Assembly: GCA_030428695.1 (NCBI GenBank)
Contig: JAUIEM010000195.1
Coordinates: 1 to 18,004, forward strand
Direction: 5' to 3'
DNA length: 18,004 bases
From: a bacterium
Lineage (GTDB): Bacteria > Planctomycetota > J058 > JAJDCP01
A program made the translations under genes and the position numbers. Position 1 is the stretch's first letter; the number at the start of each line of letters is the position of its first letter. Below are positions 7,964 to 14,034 of this stretch, piece after piece. The notes under the pieces are model-generated. The model saw nothing but the letters and a program-made list of their open reading frames with translations. It had not been told where the DNA came from and made no database searches.

Positions 7964-10900
7964 GGTCGTCGACCGCCCAGCCGCCGAAGTGGTTGTACAG
8001 CCCGTCCCGGGTGTCGAAGAACAGCTCGATCTCGACGCTGTCCCAGGCGGGATCGAGCGCGATCTCGTGCTCGTGCCACACGCCCATGCCCGCCTCGCAG
8101 CCGGAGGCCGACGAGAGCTGGTGCTGCTCGACGACCAGCCCGCCGACCCGGAAGCGCACCCAGCGCTGGTCCCATGAGGTGCCGAGGGTCTCGGTCTGGA
8201 ACTGGCACCAGAAGCGCAGCTTCGGGGTCGCGCAGGCGCTGAGGTCGATCGGCGGGCTGGTCGCGGTGCCGCTGTTCGGCGTCCCGCTGTCGTAGTCCAG
8301 GCCGTCGTTGTAGTTCAGGCTCAGGCCGCTCAGCGCTGCCCCGGACGGCAGCGCGGCGCTGTCGTCGAGCGCCCAGCCGACTCCGGCATCGCTGTTCACG
8401 ACCGTCCAGCCCACGCCGGTCTCGAAGCCGGTGTCGTAGCACATGCCCGGAGGCGGCGGGGGCGGCCCGTCGTCTTCTGCGACGGTCAGATCGTCGACGA
8501 ACCAGCCCGGGTGCTGGTTGTAGAGCCCGTCCCGGGTGTCGAAGAAGAGCTCGACGCGGACGTTCCCCCAGGCCGGGTCGAGGGCCAGATCGTGCGTGTG
8601 CCAGGTGCCCGGGAGCCCGCAGCGTCCCGCGGTCTGGTACAGCTGCAGCGAGTCGAGCACGGCGCCGCTGGCGGTCGAGCGGATGCGCACCCAGCGCTGG
8701 TCCCAGGCGCTGCCCGTGGTCTCTGTATGGTAGTTGCACGCGAAGCGCAGGATGGGGGCGTCGAGGCCACTGAGCTCGATCGGCGGGGACAAGGCGCTGC
8801 CGCTGTTCCGCACGCCGTTGTCGTAGTCGGTCCCGTCGTTGTAGTTCAGCGAGCGCGAGGCGGACTGGAAGGCGCCGCCGGCGACCGTCGCGGGGCTCGC
8901 GTCCAGACCCCAGCCCACGCCGTCGGCCGGGCTCAGCTCCCAGTCCAGCGGACCCTCGAAGTCGGTGGTGTAGCCGCTCGGGATGGCGGTCGCGATGACG
9001 AAGTCCGGGGCGTCCTCGGCGTTTCCTCCGAAGCTGCTCCAGGCCGAGGGGGCGTGGTTGCTGCTGATCGCCCGGGCGCGCCAGTGGTAGGGGCCATCGC
9101 TCAAGCCCGTCAGCTCGATGCCCGCCGCCACGCTGCCGGGCTGGACCGGCACGGAGAGTAGCGGGCCGATCACCGTGCTCTGGCCGGCGAAGAGCTGACC
9201 GACCGGCAACACCTCGACCTCGAGCGCGAGCAGCCCCGGCACGGCGTCGTCGAGGCCGAGCTGCGCGTGCAGCCGCACCGCGTCGCCGCTCGCCGTGGCC
9301 CCGACGGGCAGGGCGGCGCCGCCGGGCAGGTCCTGCTGGCCGAGGTCGGCGATGACGGCGGGCAGCTGCAGCGCCTCTACCGTGAAGGACGCGCCGGCGT
9401 GCGGGGCCGCTTCCACCGAGCCGAGCCCCTGGTCGGTAAGAGCCCGGGCGGTCCAGCGGTAGCTCCCCGGCAAGAGGCCGCTGAAGCTGACCTGGACGCT
9501 GCCGGCGCCGTCGACCTGGGCGCTGGTCGCGACGGCGCCAAAGGTCTGCGGGTCGGGGAAGCCGACGAGCGTGACCTCGAGCGCGACCAGGCCGCCGTCC
9601 GGGCGCTCGACGGTGCCGGCGATGTCCACGCTGGTGCCGGTCAGGAGCCCGTCCTCGACCAGCTCGACGCCGGCGTCGTACTGGGCGAGCGCGCTGGGTG
9701 GCGGAGGTGGAAGCACGACGTCGTAGCTCAGCGCCGTCGCCTCGATGGCGAAGCTGCTCGCGCCGCCGACGACGAGGACCGCGTTCCCGCCGAGGGAGAC
9801 CGCGCCGTGCCAGGTGCGGCTGATCGGCATCGGGCTCGTGTCGACGAACTGATGGGCGACCGGATCGTACAGGGCGCAGGCCGCGGTGTAGCTGCCGTTG
9901 CTCTGGTCACCGCCGACCAGCAGCACCGTCCCGTCGTCGAGCAGCGTGGCGGTGTGACCGTAGCGGTGCTTGCGCATCGAGCGTGGCGCCGACCAGGTGT
10001 CGCTGCCCGGCTCGAACAGGAAGCCGCGGAACAGGCCGCTGAAGTAGGTGTTCGAGCGGCCGCCGGCGAGCAGCACCCGGCCGTCCGCCAGCTTCGTCGC
10101 CGTGTGCCCCCAGCGCGAGGTGGCGTCGCCGGCGTCGGGCAGGTCGGGGCCGGCGCTGAAGCCGAGGCCCTCGGTGTACAGCTCGGTCAGCGCGGTCTCG
10201 CCGCCGAAGTTGTCGGTCTGGCCGCCGGCGATCAGCACCCGGCCGTCGTCGAGCAGGGTCGCGGAGTGCTCCGCGCGCGGCACGGCCATCGGCGCGAGCT
10301 CGGTCCAGACGTCGGTGGCGGGGTCGTACAGCTCGGCGCGCTCGCTCGGCTCGTTGACCGAGGTGCGGATCGGCTTCCCGCCGCACACCAGCACCCGCCC
10401 GCTCGGCAGCAGGGTCGCGGTGTGGTGGGCGCGGCGGCCGATCACCCGCGGGGTCGCGGTCGGGGTGAAGCTGTCGGTGGCCGGGTCGTACAGCGAGGCG
10501 CCGCCCTGCACGGCGAGCACCCGCCCGTCCGGGAGCAGCGTCGCGCTGCCGTCGACGTGGCCGTAGTGGCCGAGGGGCGTGGCGGTCGCGCTCCAGGTGT
10601 TGGTCGCCGGGTCGAAGCGCTCGGCGCTCGACAGGGTGACGAGCGTCATGCCGTTGGAGCCGTAGCCGCCGAGGGCGAGGACCTGGCCGTCGGCGAGGCG
10701 CACGAGGGAGTGGGAGTGGCGGCCGTGGTTCATCGTGGCGGTGCTGCTCCAGCCCGGGTCGATCGCGACCGGGAAGCGGGCGGCGGAGAGGTCGATGGCG
10801 AGCGCGGCGAGCAGGCTCCCGTCGGGCTGCGGTGTGACTTCCCAGGAACCGGACAGGAGCTGCCGCCCCGCGTCGAGCGCCTCGACCGGGTTGAGCCGCA

Positions 10901-11573
10901 GCCACGGGGTGCCGTCGCGTACGAGCTCGACGCTGCCGATGCCGGTCGGACGGGGGACCACGCCCGGATCGACGTCGAGGCGGTAGCTGAAGGGCACGAG
11001 GGCCTCGGGGGAGGAGACGACGATCAGCTCCTCGAGCCGGTCTTCGAGGGCGACGCGCACGATGTCGAGGCCCGGCGCGAGCCGGTAGACGACGCTGGCG
11101 CCCCGCTTGTGCCCCGGGCCGCCGCCGAAGCGCGGTGTCACCGCGAGCCGCTGTCCGCGCCAGGTGACGGTGGCGGGTTCCTCGAAGCGGTGCGGGATCA
11201 GCCCGGAGACCGGCGCGGCGGCGCGGGCGTTCTCTCCCGGGCCGAAGCGCTCCCCGTCGGCTTCGGTCGACAGCGACTGGGCGACCGCCGCGGCCAGCCC
11301 GGGCCGGCCCTGCTCGATCAGGGCGAGCAGGTCGTCGACGCTCTGCACGAAGCCCTGCCAGCCGCGCGCGGGCGGGACGTCGGCCGGCGGCGCGGCAGGG
11401 GACGGTGGAGGCGGCGGAAGGGGAGGAGCGGCTGGCGAGGTGCCCGTCTCGAGCGGAAGGACGCTCGCCGCGGGGGTGGAGGGACCGGGGGCCAGGCCGA
11501 GCACGAGCAGGCAGGCCAGCCCGCCGAGGGCGAGGCCGAGGGCGGTGCTGCGGCGTCGGAGGAGAGCGAGCAT
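7947..11573 (-). CDS. Large secreted kelch-repeat protein with duplicated C-terminal beta-sandwich-like domain
   Basis: A 1208-residue protein starting at ATG 11573 behind AGGAGCTCTCCG. Residues 1-30 (three arginines, then a long hydrophobic run) look like a signal peptide. A Pro/Ala-rich linker (about 45-68) and an unassigned domain (about 70-275) follow. Residues about 277-618 hold roughly seven kelch-type repeats with recurring HSATLLDDGRVLIAGG and YDPATDxW elements, predicting a beta-propeller. Residues about 619-865 resemble fibronectin-type or similar beta domains. The last part is a tandem duplication (about 866-1033 and 1043-1208). Both copies contain SLNYNDGxDYDxG, WDQRWVR, LDPAW and ELFFDTRDGLYN...GWxVDDL, reminiscent of MAM/jelly-roll adhesion modules. 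No catalytic residues were identified. A surface or extracellular binding role is inferred. It might share a transcript with the upstream lipoprotein gene, 190 bases away. Confidence 0.88.
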   Translation of the reverse strand: MLALLRRRSTALGLALGGLACLLVLGLAPGPSTPAASVLPLETGTSPAAPPLPPPPPSPAAPPADVPPARGWQGFVQSVDDLLALIEQGRPGLAAAVAQSLSTEADGERFGPGENARAAAPVSGLIPHRFEEPATVTWRGQRLAVTPRFGGGPGHKRGASVVYRLAPGLDIVRVALEDRLEELIVVSSPEALVPFSYRLDVDPGVVPRPTGIGSVELVRDGTPWLRLNPVEALDAGRQLLSGSWEVTPQPDGSLLAALAIDLSAARFPVAIDPGWSSTATMNHGRHSHSLVRLADGQVLALGGYGSNGMTLVTLSSAERFDPATNTWSATATPLGHYGHVDGSATLLPDGRVLAVQGGASLYDPATDSFTPTATPRVIGRRAHHTATLLPSGRVLVCGGKPIRTSVNEPSERAELYDPATDVWTELAPMAVPRAEHSATLLDDGRVLIAGGQTDNFGGETALTELYTEGLGFSAGPDLPDAGDATSRWGHTATKLADGRVLLAGGRSNTYFSGLFRGFLFEPGSDTWSAPRSMRKHRYGHTATLLDDGTVLLVGGDQSNGSYTAACALYDPVAHQFVDTSPMPISRTWHGAVSLGGNAVLVVGGASSFAIEATALSYDVVLPPPPPSALAQYDAGVELVEDGLLTGTSVDIAGTVERPDGGLVALEVTLVGFPDPQTFGAVATSAQVDGAGSVQVSFSGLLPGSYRWTARALTDQGLGSVEAAPHAGASFTVEALQLPAVIADLGQQDLPGGAALPVGATASGDAVRLHAQLGLDDAVPGLLALEVEVLPVGQLFAGQSTVIGPLLSVPVQPGSVAAGIELTGLSDGPYHWRARAISSNHAPSAWSSFGGNAEDAPDFVIATAIPSGYTTDFEGPLDWELSPADGVGWGLDASPATVAGGAFQSASRSLNYNDGTDYDNGVRNSGSALSPPIELSGLDAPILRFACNYHTETTGSAWDQRWVRIRSTASGAVLDSLQLYQTAGRCGLPGTWHTHDLALDPAWGNVRVELFFDTRDGLYNQHPGWFVDDLTVAEDDGPPPPPPGMCYDTGFETGVGWTVVNSDAGVGWALDDSAALPSGAALSGLSLNYNDGLDYDSGTPNSGTATSPPIDLSACATPKLRFWCQFQTETLGTSWDQRWVRFRVGGLVVEQHQLSSASGCEAGMGVWHEHEIALDPAWDSVEIELFFDTRDGLYNHFGGWAVDDLSVGD
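7950..8445 (-). repeat. Second copy of the duplicated C-terminal domain in the kelch protein
   Basis: It encodes about residues 1043-1208 up to the stop. It is joined to the first copy by a GPPPPPPG linker. The motif order is identical to the copy at 8475-8975, so the pair arose by internal duplication. Confidence 0.8.
8475..8975 (-). repeat. First copy of the duplicated C-terminal domain in the kelch protein
   Basis: It encodes about residues 866-1033. It shares with the copy at 7950-8445 the elements SLNYNDG, SPPI(E/D)LS, TxxWDQRWVR, LDPAW and FFDTRDGLYN, in the same order. Boundaries are approximate. Confidence 0.8.
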
Positions 11574-11613
11574 CGGAGAGCTCCTGTGGTGCGGTGCCGG
11601 GACGGCGGAGCTT

Positions 11614-11630
11614 CCGGGGCCCTTCCCCGG
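11614..11630 (-). terminator. GC hairpin between lipoprotein and kelch genes
   Basis: CCGGGG and CCCCGG form a 6-bp stem around a 5-base loop, in the 190-base gap upstream of the kelch gene. No T tract follows on the - strand. It may be a weak terminator or part of the kelch leader. Confidence 0.25.
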
Positions 11631-11731
11631 CGAGGACGCTCCGTGCCCGTGCGACGGGAGCGGCTACGCAGGAGGTGGGAAAAGGCGGGCCTGGGGGAAG
11701 TGGGGGAAGTGCTCGGCGCGCGCGGGTCGGG

Positions 11732-11746
11732 AGCTAGCTAGCTAGC
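11732..11746. repeat. Short (CTAG)n tract
   Basis: Three tandem AGCT/CTAG units make a self-complementary stretch of GCTAGC repeats, just downstream of the lipoprotein stop codon. It is conspicuous because CTAG is usually rare in bacterial DNA. No function is assigned. Confidence 0.5.
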
Positions 11747-11763
11747 GTTCAGCCCGGTTGTAG

Positions 11764-12627
11764 TCAGAACGGATTCCGGTCCTGGGGCCGGGGACGGACA
11801 GGATCGACCCGCCAGCGGGGCTCACTTTCTGGCACAGGCTCAAGCACGCGGAAGAGGAGCTGGCCGTCGCGGAGCCGAAAGCGTTCGACGGCGTACAGCC
11901 GCTCGGGCGGAGCGTCGGGTTCCTCTCCCTCTAGCTGGAGCCGCCGGTAGATGGTGACCGCGTCGTCGCCGATGTGGACGAGGGTCGGCATGCCGAAACC
12001 GAACGGGTTGGCGGTCCTGGGGAAGTAGGGTGCCCTCCAGCTCCAGGCAGCGCTGGCGATGTCGTAGTGGGCGATCGCGGCGCGGTCGTCGTAGAGCACC
12101 GCCCCGTCGGCGAGAAAGGCCTGACCACCCCGCAGACTCCAACGTTCCGTCCCCGCTGCGTCGATCAGCGTGTAGCGGACGGACGGGCCCTTGAAGCTCC
12201 CAGGTTCCTCGATCTTCAACGCCGCTCCCCCGGATTCCCGCGCCCAGCGCGTCGGCTTCCGGTGGCGGCGATAGTGCACGATCTCCTCCTCGCTCGGTGG
12301 AAGCATGCGCGCCAGCACCTTCTCGAGGGAGGAGCACGCCTGGGGCGAGAGAGACTCCCGGCGCGCGTGCAGGGCACGCACCGCGCCCGGACCGAGCCGT
12401 CGAAGCCGATCCTCTGCCGCGGCGCGGAGGTCGGGATCGGCAGAGGCGAGCGCGGCCTCGAGCGCGGGAAGCTCCGCCCTCTCCGCCGCCGTCAGGGGAG
12501 GCGCGAGACTCAACGGTGGGGGCAGCTCCAGAGTGGGGGCGGTGGGCAGCCGGGTCCGTCCGGAGGGGCTCGCGCAGCCGGCAAGGACGAGAAGCAGAGC
12601 CGCGGTTCTTCGCACGATGACCACCAC
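11764..12627 (-). CDS. Predicted lipoprotein of unknown function
   Basis: A 287-residue product. The N-terminus is a lipoprotein signal: two arginines (residues 6-7), a hydrophobic run and the lipobox LAGC with Cys18 as the lipidation site, so the mature protein is probably anchored in the outer or inner membrane. A Pro/Leu-rich spacer (about 28-48) leads to a helical stretch (about 48-110, with a HEAT-like LRAAAEDRLRRLG). A C-terminal part of about 170 residues looks beta-rich (for example AVLYDDRAAIAHYDIASA) and vaguely recalls propeller blades. I do not recognise the family. The start is GTG 12627, with alternative in-frame GTG codons at 12624 and 12615; no strong ribosome binding site is visible, so the exact start is uncertain. 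It lies downstream of the three micro-genes on the same strand, separated by a strong hairpin. Confidence 0.75.
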   Translation of the reverse strand: MVVIVRRTAALLLVLAGCASPSGRTRLPTAPTLELPPPLSLAPPLTAAERAELPALEAALASADPDLRAAAEDRLRRLGPGAVRALHARRESLSPQACSSLEKVLARMLPPSEEEIVHYRRHRKPTRWARESGGAALKIEEPGSFKGPSVRYTLIDAAGTERWSLRGGQAFLADGAVLYDDRAAIAHYDIASAAWSWRAPYFPRTANPFGFGMPTLVHIGDDAVTIYRRLQLEGEEPDAPPERLYAVERFRLRDGQLLFRVLEPVPESEPRWRVDPVRPRPQDRNPF

Positions 12628-12651
12628 GGGCAGGGGGCCATCGATGAGGCG

Positions 12652-12671
12652 CGGGCCCGGTCACGGGCCCG
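12652..12671 (-). terminator. Strong GC hairpin after the micro-gene cluster
   Basis: The octamer CGGGCCCG occurs twice around a 4-base loop, giving a perfect 8-bp GC stem between the third micro-gene and the lipoprotein gene. No T tract follows in the - direction. It could end or attenuate the micro-gene transcript before the lipoprotein. Confidence 0.45.
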
Positions 12672-12696
12672 TCATCTGCGACGCTCGCGAGGCCGT

Positions 12697-12771
12697 CTAG
12701 ACCTTGCGGCGGATGATGTCGCGGTTGCAGCAGTCGTAGGGGCCAGCGTGGATCTTCGTGCGCTTCTTCAT
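12697..12771 (-). CDS. Micro-gene 3 of the MKxRTxxHAGP family (24 residues)
   Basis: An ATG at 12771 with AGGAGAACCACACC directly before it opens a 24-codon frame. The product is MKKRTKIHAGP followed by YDCCNRDIIRRKV. The first eleven residues match the two genes upstream (MKTRTTVHAGP in both) at eight positions, while the tail is unrelated. It is the most diverged member of the set and the only one with cysteines, an adjacent pair at 14-15. The tail is strongly basic. No known family was recognised. The conserved head and independent ribosome binding site argue that it is translated. It is the last micro-gene before the hairpin at 12652-12671. Confidence 0.7.
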   Translation of the reverse strand: MKKRTKIHAGPYDCCNRDIIRRKV

Positions 12772-12827
12772 GGTGTGGTTCTCCTGGTGTGGGTCGTGCG
12801 TTTTCGTGGTTGCGGACAGCGCGGGGC

Positions 12828-12938
12828 TCAGCCGCCGCGCTTGAGGTCCATGGGGTTGGCGCCGCGGGCGAAGTGGTGGGTGGGGCTGTCCCAGGTGAGG
12901 ACGTGGGGGCCGGCGTGGACGGTGGTGCGGGTCTTCAT
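12828..12938 (-). CDS. Micro-gene 2 of the MKxRTxxHAGP family (36 residues)
   Basis: An ATG at 12938 preceded by AAGGAGACACACC, a near-ideal ribosome binding site. The 36-residue product begins MKTRTTVHAGP and continues HVLTWDSPTHHFARG, then ANPMDLKRGG, ending in a Gly-Gly pair. The head is identical to micro-gene 1 in protein and in DNA, including 12 bases of untranslated sequence, whereas the tail shares nothing with it. There is no signal peptide or membrane segment. The gene lies 32 bases after micro-gene 1 and 56 bases before micro-gene 3. Function is unknown; a precursor-peptide-like design (constant leader, variable core) is inferred from the pattern alone. Confidence 0.75.
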   Translation of the reverse strand: MKTRTTVHAGPHVLTWDSPTHHFARGANPMDLKRGG

Positions 12939-12950
12939 GGTGTGTCTCCT
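12906..12950 (-). repeat. 45-base direct repeat, copy B (ribosome binding site plus leader)
   Basis: Identical to 13028-13072. It spans 12 bases of 5' untranslated sequence and the first eleven codons of micro-gene 2, and identity stops abruptly at codon 12. Confidence 0.9.
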
Positions 12951-12970
12951 TCGGTGCGTGGGGTGTCGGC

Positions 12971-13060
12971 TCAGCGGCTGCGGGCCGTGAATTCCTGGAT
13001 ATAGACGCCGGGGTGGGAAATCTGCGTGGGGCCGGCGTGGACGGTGGTGCGGGTCTTCAT
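12971..13060 (-). CDS. Micro-gene 1 of the MKxRTxxHAGP family (29 residues)
   Basis: An ATG at 13060 with GAGGAGACACACC upstream. The 29-residue product is MKTRTTVHAGP followed by TQISHPGVYIQEFTARSR. The longer frame starting at 13165 is not supported because homology to the two sister genes begins exactly at this ATG and its ribosome binding site. The tail contains PGVYIQEF, which recalls the N-terminal strand motif of contractile tail sheath proteins; in so short a peptide this may be chance. It is the first gene of a three-member tandem array, and the AT-rich pocket at about 13141-13175 upstream could hold the promoter. I recognise no established family. Confidence 0.75.
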   Translation of the reverse strand: MKTRTTVHAGPTQISHPGVYIQEFTARSR

Positions 13061-13072
13061 GGTGTGTCTCCT
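13028..13072 (-). repeat. 45-base direct repeat, copy A (ribosome binding site plus leader)
   Basis: Identical to 12906-12950. It spans 12 bases of 5' untranslated sequence and the first eleven codons of micro-gene 1. A diverged third copy sits at the start of micro-gene 3. Confidence 0.9.
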
Positions 13073-13322
13073 CGGTTGGAGGCGGTCATGCGCCTCGTGT
13101 CGTCGAGGGGGAGTAGAGCAAGGGGTGTGCCGAAGCGTGACTTGCGATATTTTTGTGAACGACATTTACCGTTGTTGTGCCTGTCCCTCCGCACAGGAGG
13201 CCGTGGGAGCGCCGCCGGTTTTTCTCCGGCTCCCCGCCGGAGCCCGGTCCGCGGAGTCTCCACCGGGCGTGATGCGTATGAGTAAGCGTATGGTTTCGGC
13301 GTCACACACGACGGATTTCACC
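13061..13322. other. Divergent intergenic region between micro-genes and tetR
   Basis: I see no gene here. An AT-rich pocket at about 13141-13175 stands out in GC-rich surroundings and is the likeliest promoter site for the leftward micro-gene cluster, though I cannot fix the hexamers. A GC hairpin (CTCCGGC/GCCGGAG, 13224-13242) is present without a T tract on the appropriate side, so it is not an obvious terminator in either direction. Confidence 0.5.
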
Positions 13323-13350
13323 TTGTGTGGAGCAACCCGTCGACTAGAAT
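13323..13350 (+). promoter_or_regulatory. Promoter of the tetR-type gene
   Basis: TTGTGT (13323-13328) and TAGAAT (13345-13350) are separated by 16 bases. The -10 hexamer matches the consensus at five of six positions. Its last four bases are the first four bases of the palindromic operator, which fits repression by blocking polymerase. Confidence 0.6.
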
Positions 13351-13362
13351 GAACGTTCATTC
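13347..13362. promoter_or_regulatory. TetR operator 1 (autoregulatory)
   Basis: GAATGAACGTTCATTC is a perfect 16-bp palindrome placed over the -10 element of the tetR promoter, 21 bases before its start codon. A nearly identical copy precedes the monooxygenase gene. Binding by the adjacent TetR protein is inferred from this paired placement. Confidence 0.8.
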
Positions 13363-13383
13363 CGCGCGCGAGAGAGGATCCTG

Positions 13384-13965
13384 GTGGAAGCGACGAGCCG
13401 TCCCCGCGGCGACAAGCGCGCGAAGATCCTCGAGGCCGCCCTCGAGCTCTTCGCCGCGCGCGGCTTCTACGGCACCGCGGTGCCCGAGGTCGCGCGGCTG
13501 GCCGGGGTCGGGGCCGGGACCATCTACCGCTACTTCGAGAGCAAGGAAGCGCTGGTCAACGTGCTCCTGCGCCACTGGCGGCAGGCCCTCGGCGCTGCCC
13601 TGTTGCGCGGCTTCCCCGGCGGCGCGCCCGCGCGCGAGCAGTTCCGCGCGATCTGGCAGCGCGGCGTCGCCTTCGCGCGTCGCCACCCGCGCGCGGTGCA
13701 CTTCCTCGAGCTCCACCACCACGGACCCTACGAGGACGCCGAGAGCCGCGCGGTCGAGGAGGCGATGCGCCAGCCGATCGTGCAGTTCGTCGAGCTCAGC
13801 CAGGGCGCGGGAGCGCTCAAGGACGTCCCCGCCGAGCTGCTGATCCACCTGGTGTGGGGCTCCTTCGTCGGCGTGGTGCGCGGCCAGGACGAAGGCCGGC
13901 TCCCCGCGACGGACGCGCTGATGGCCGAAGCGGAGCGCTGCGTCTGGGAGGCGATCCGGCGGTGA
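13384..13965 (+). CDS. TetR/AcrR-family transcriptional repressor
   Basis: A 193-residue protein, the usual TetR length. It starts at GTG 13384 behind GAGAGG. The N-terminal DNA-binding domain is clear: RAKILEAALELFAARGF (about residues 12-28), then the helix-turn-helix VPEVARLAGVGAGTIYRYFESKEAL (33-57), with the typical TIYRYF recognition-helix segment. The remaining 130 residues form the variable ligand-binding domain, which contains a histidine-rich patch (LELHHHG, about residues 111-117). The protein most likely represses its own gene and the downstream monooxygenase-dehydrogenase gene by binding the two GAATGAACGTTCATTC-type sites, and is released by a small hydrophobic ligand related to that enzyme's substrate. 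The ligand is not predictable from sequence. Confidence 0.92.
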   Translation: MEATSRPRGDKRAKILEAALELFAARGFYGTAVPEVARLAGVGAGTIYRYFESKEALVNVLLRHWRQALGAALLRGFPGGAPAREQFRAIWQRGVAFARRHPRAVHFLELHHHGPYEDAESRAVEEAMRQPIVQFVELSQGAGALKDVPAELLIHLVWGSFVGVVRGQDEGRLPATDALMAEAERCVWEAIRR

Positions 13966-13982
13966 AGAGACAGCGGTCCGTG

Positions 13983-13998
13983 GAGTGAACGTTCATTC
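13983..13998. promoter_or_regulatory. TetR operator 2 (before the monooxygenase-dehydrogenase gene)
   Basis: GAGTGAACGTTCATTC differs from operator 1 at a single base and keeps the TGAACGTTCA core intact. It lies in the 69-base gap between the repressor gene and the fusion gene, 36 bases before the latter's start codon. Control of that gene is inferred. A convincing promoter could not be read around it. Confidence 0.78.
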
Positions 13999-14034
13999 GC
14001 CCGTCCGTCCAGGGCGAACGAGGAGGAAGCTTCG

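Noticed and set aside
9267..11741. Open frame of 824 codons on the + strand
   Set aside because: Antisense shadow of the kelch gene, without a ribosome binding site or domain.
12697..13060. Micro-gene region considered as a CRISPR-like or structural DNA repeat
   Set aside because: There are only three units of uneven spacing, the third is diverged mainly in ways that keep the reading frame, and each repeat starts with a ribosome binding site and ATG. Coding is the better explanation.
13224..13242. GC hairpin considered as a terminator
   Set aside because: The T run lies on the wrong side for the + strand and reads as A on the - strand, so it has no terminator form in either direction.
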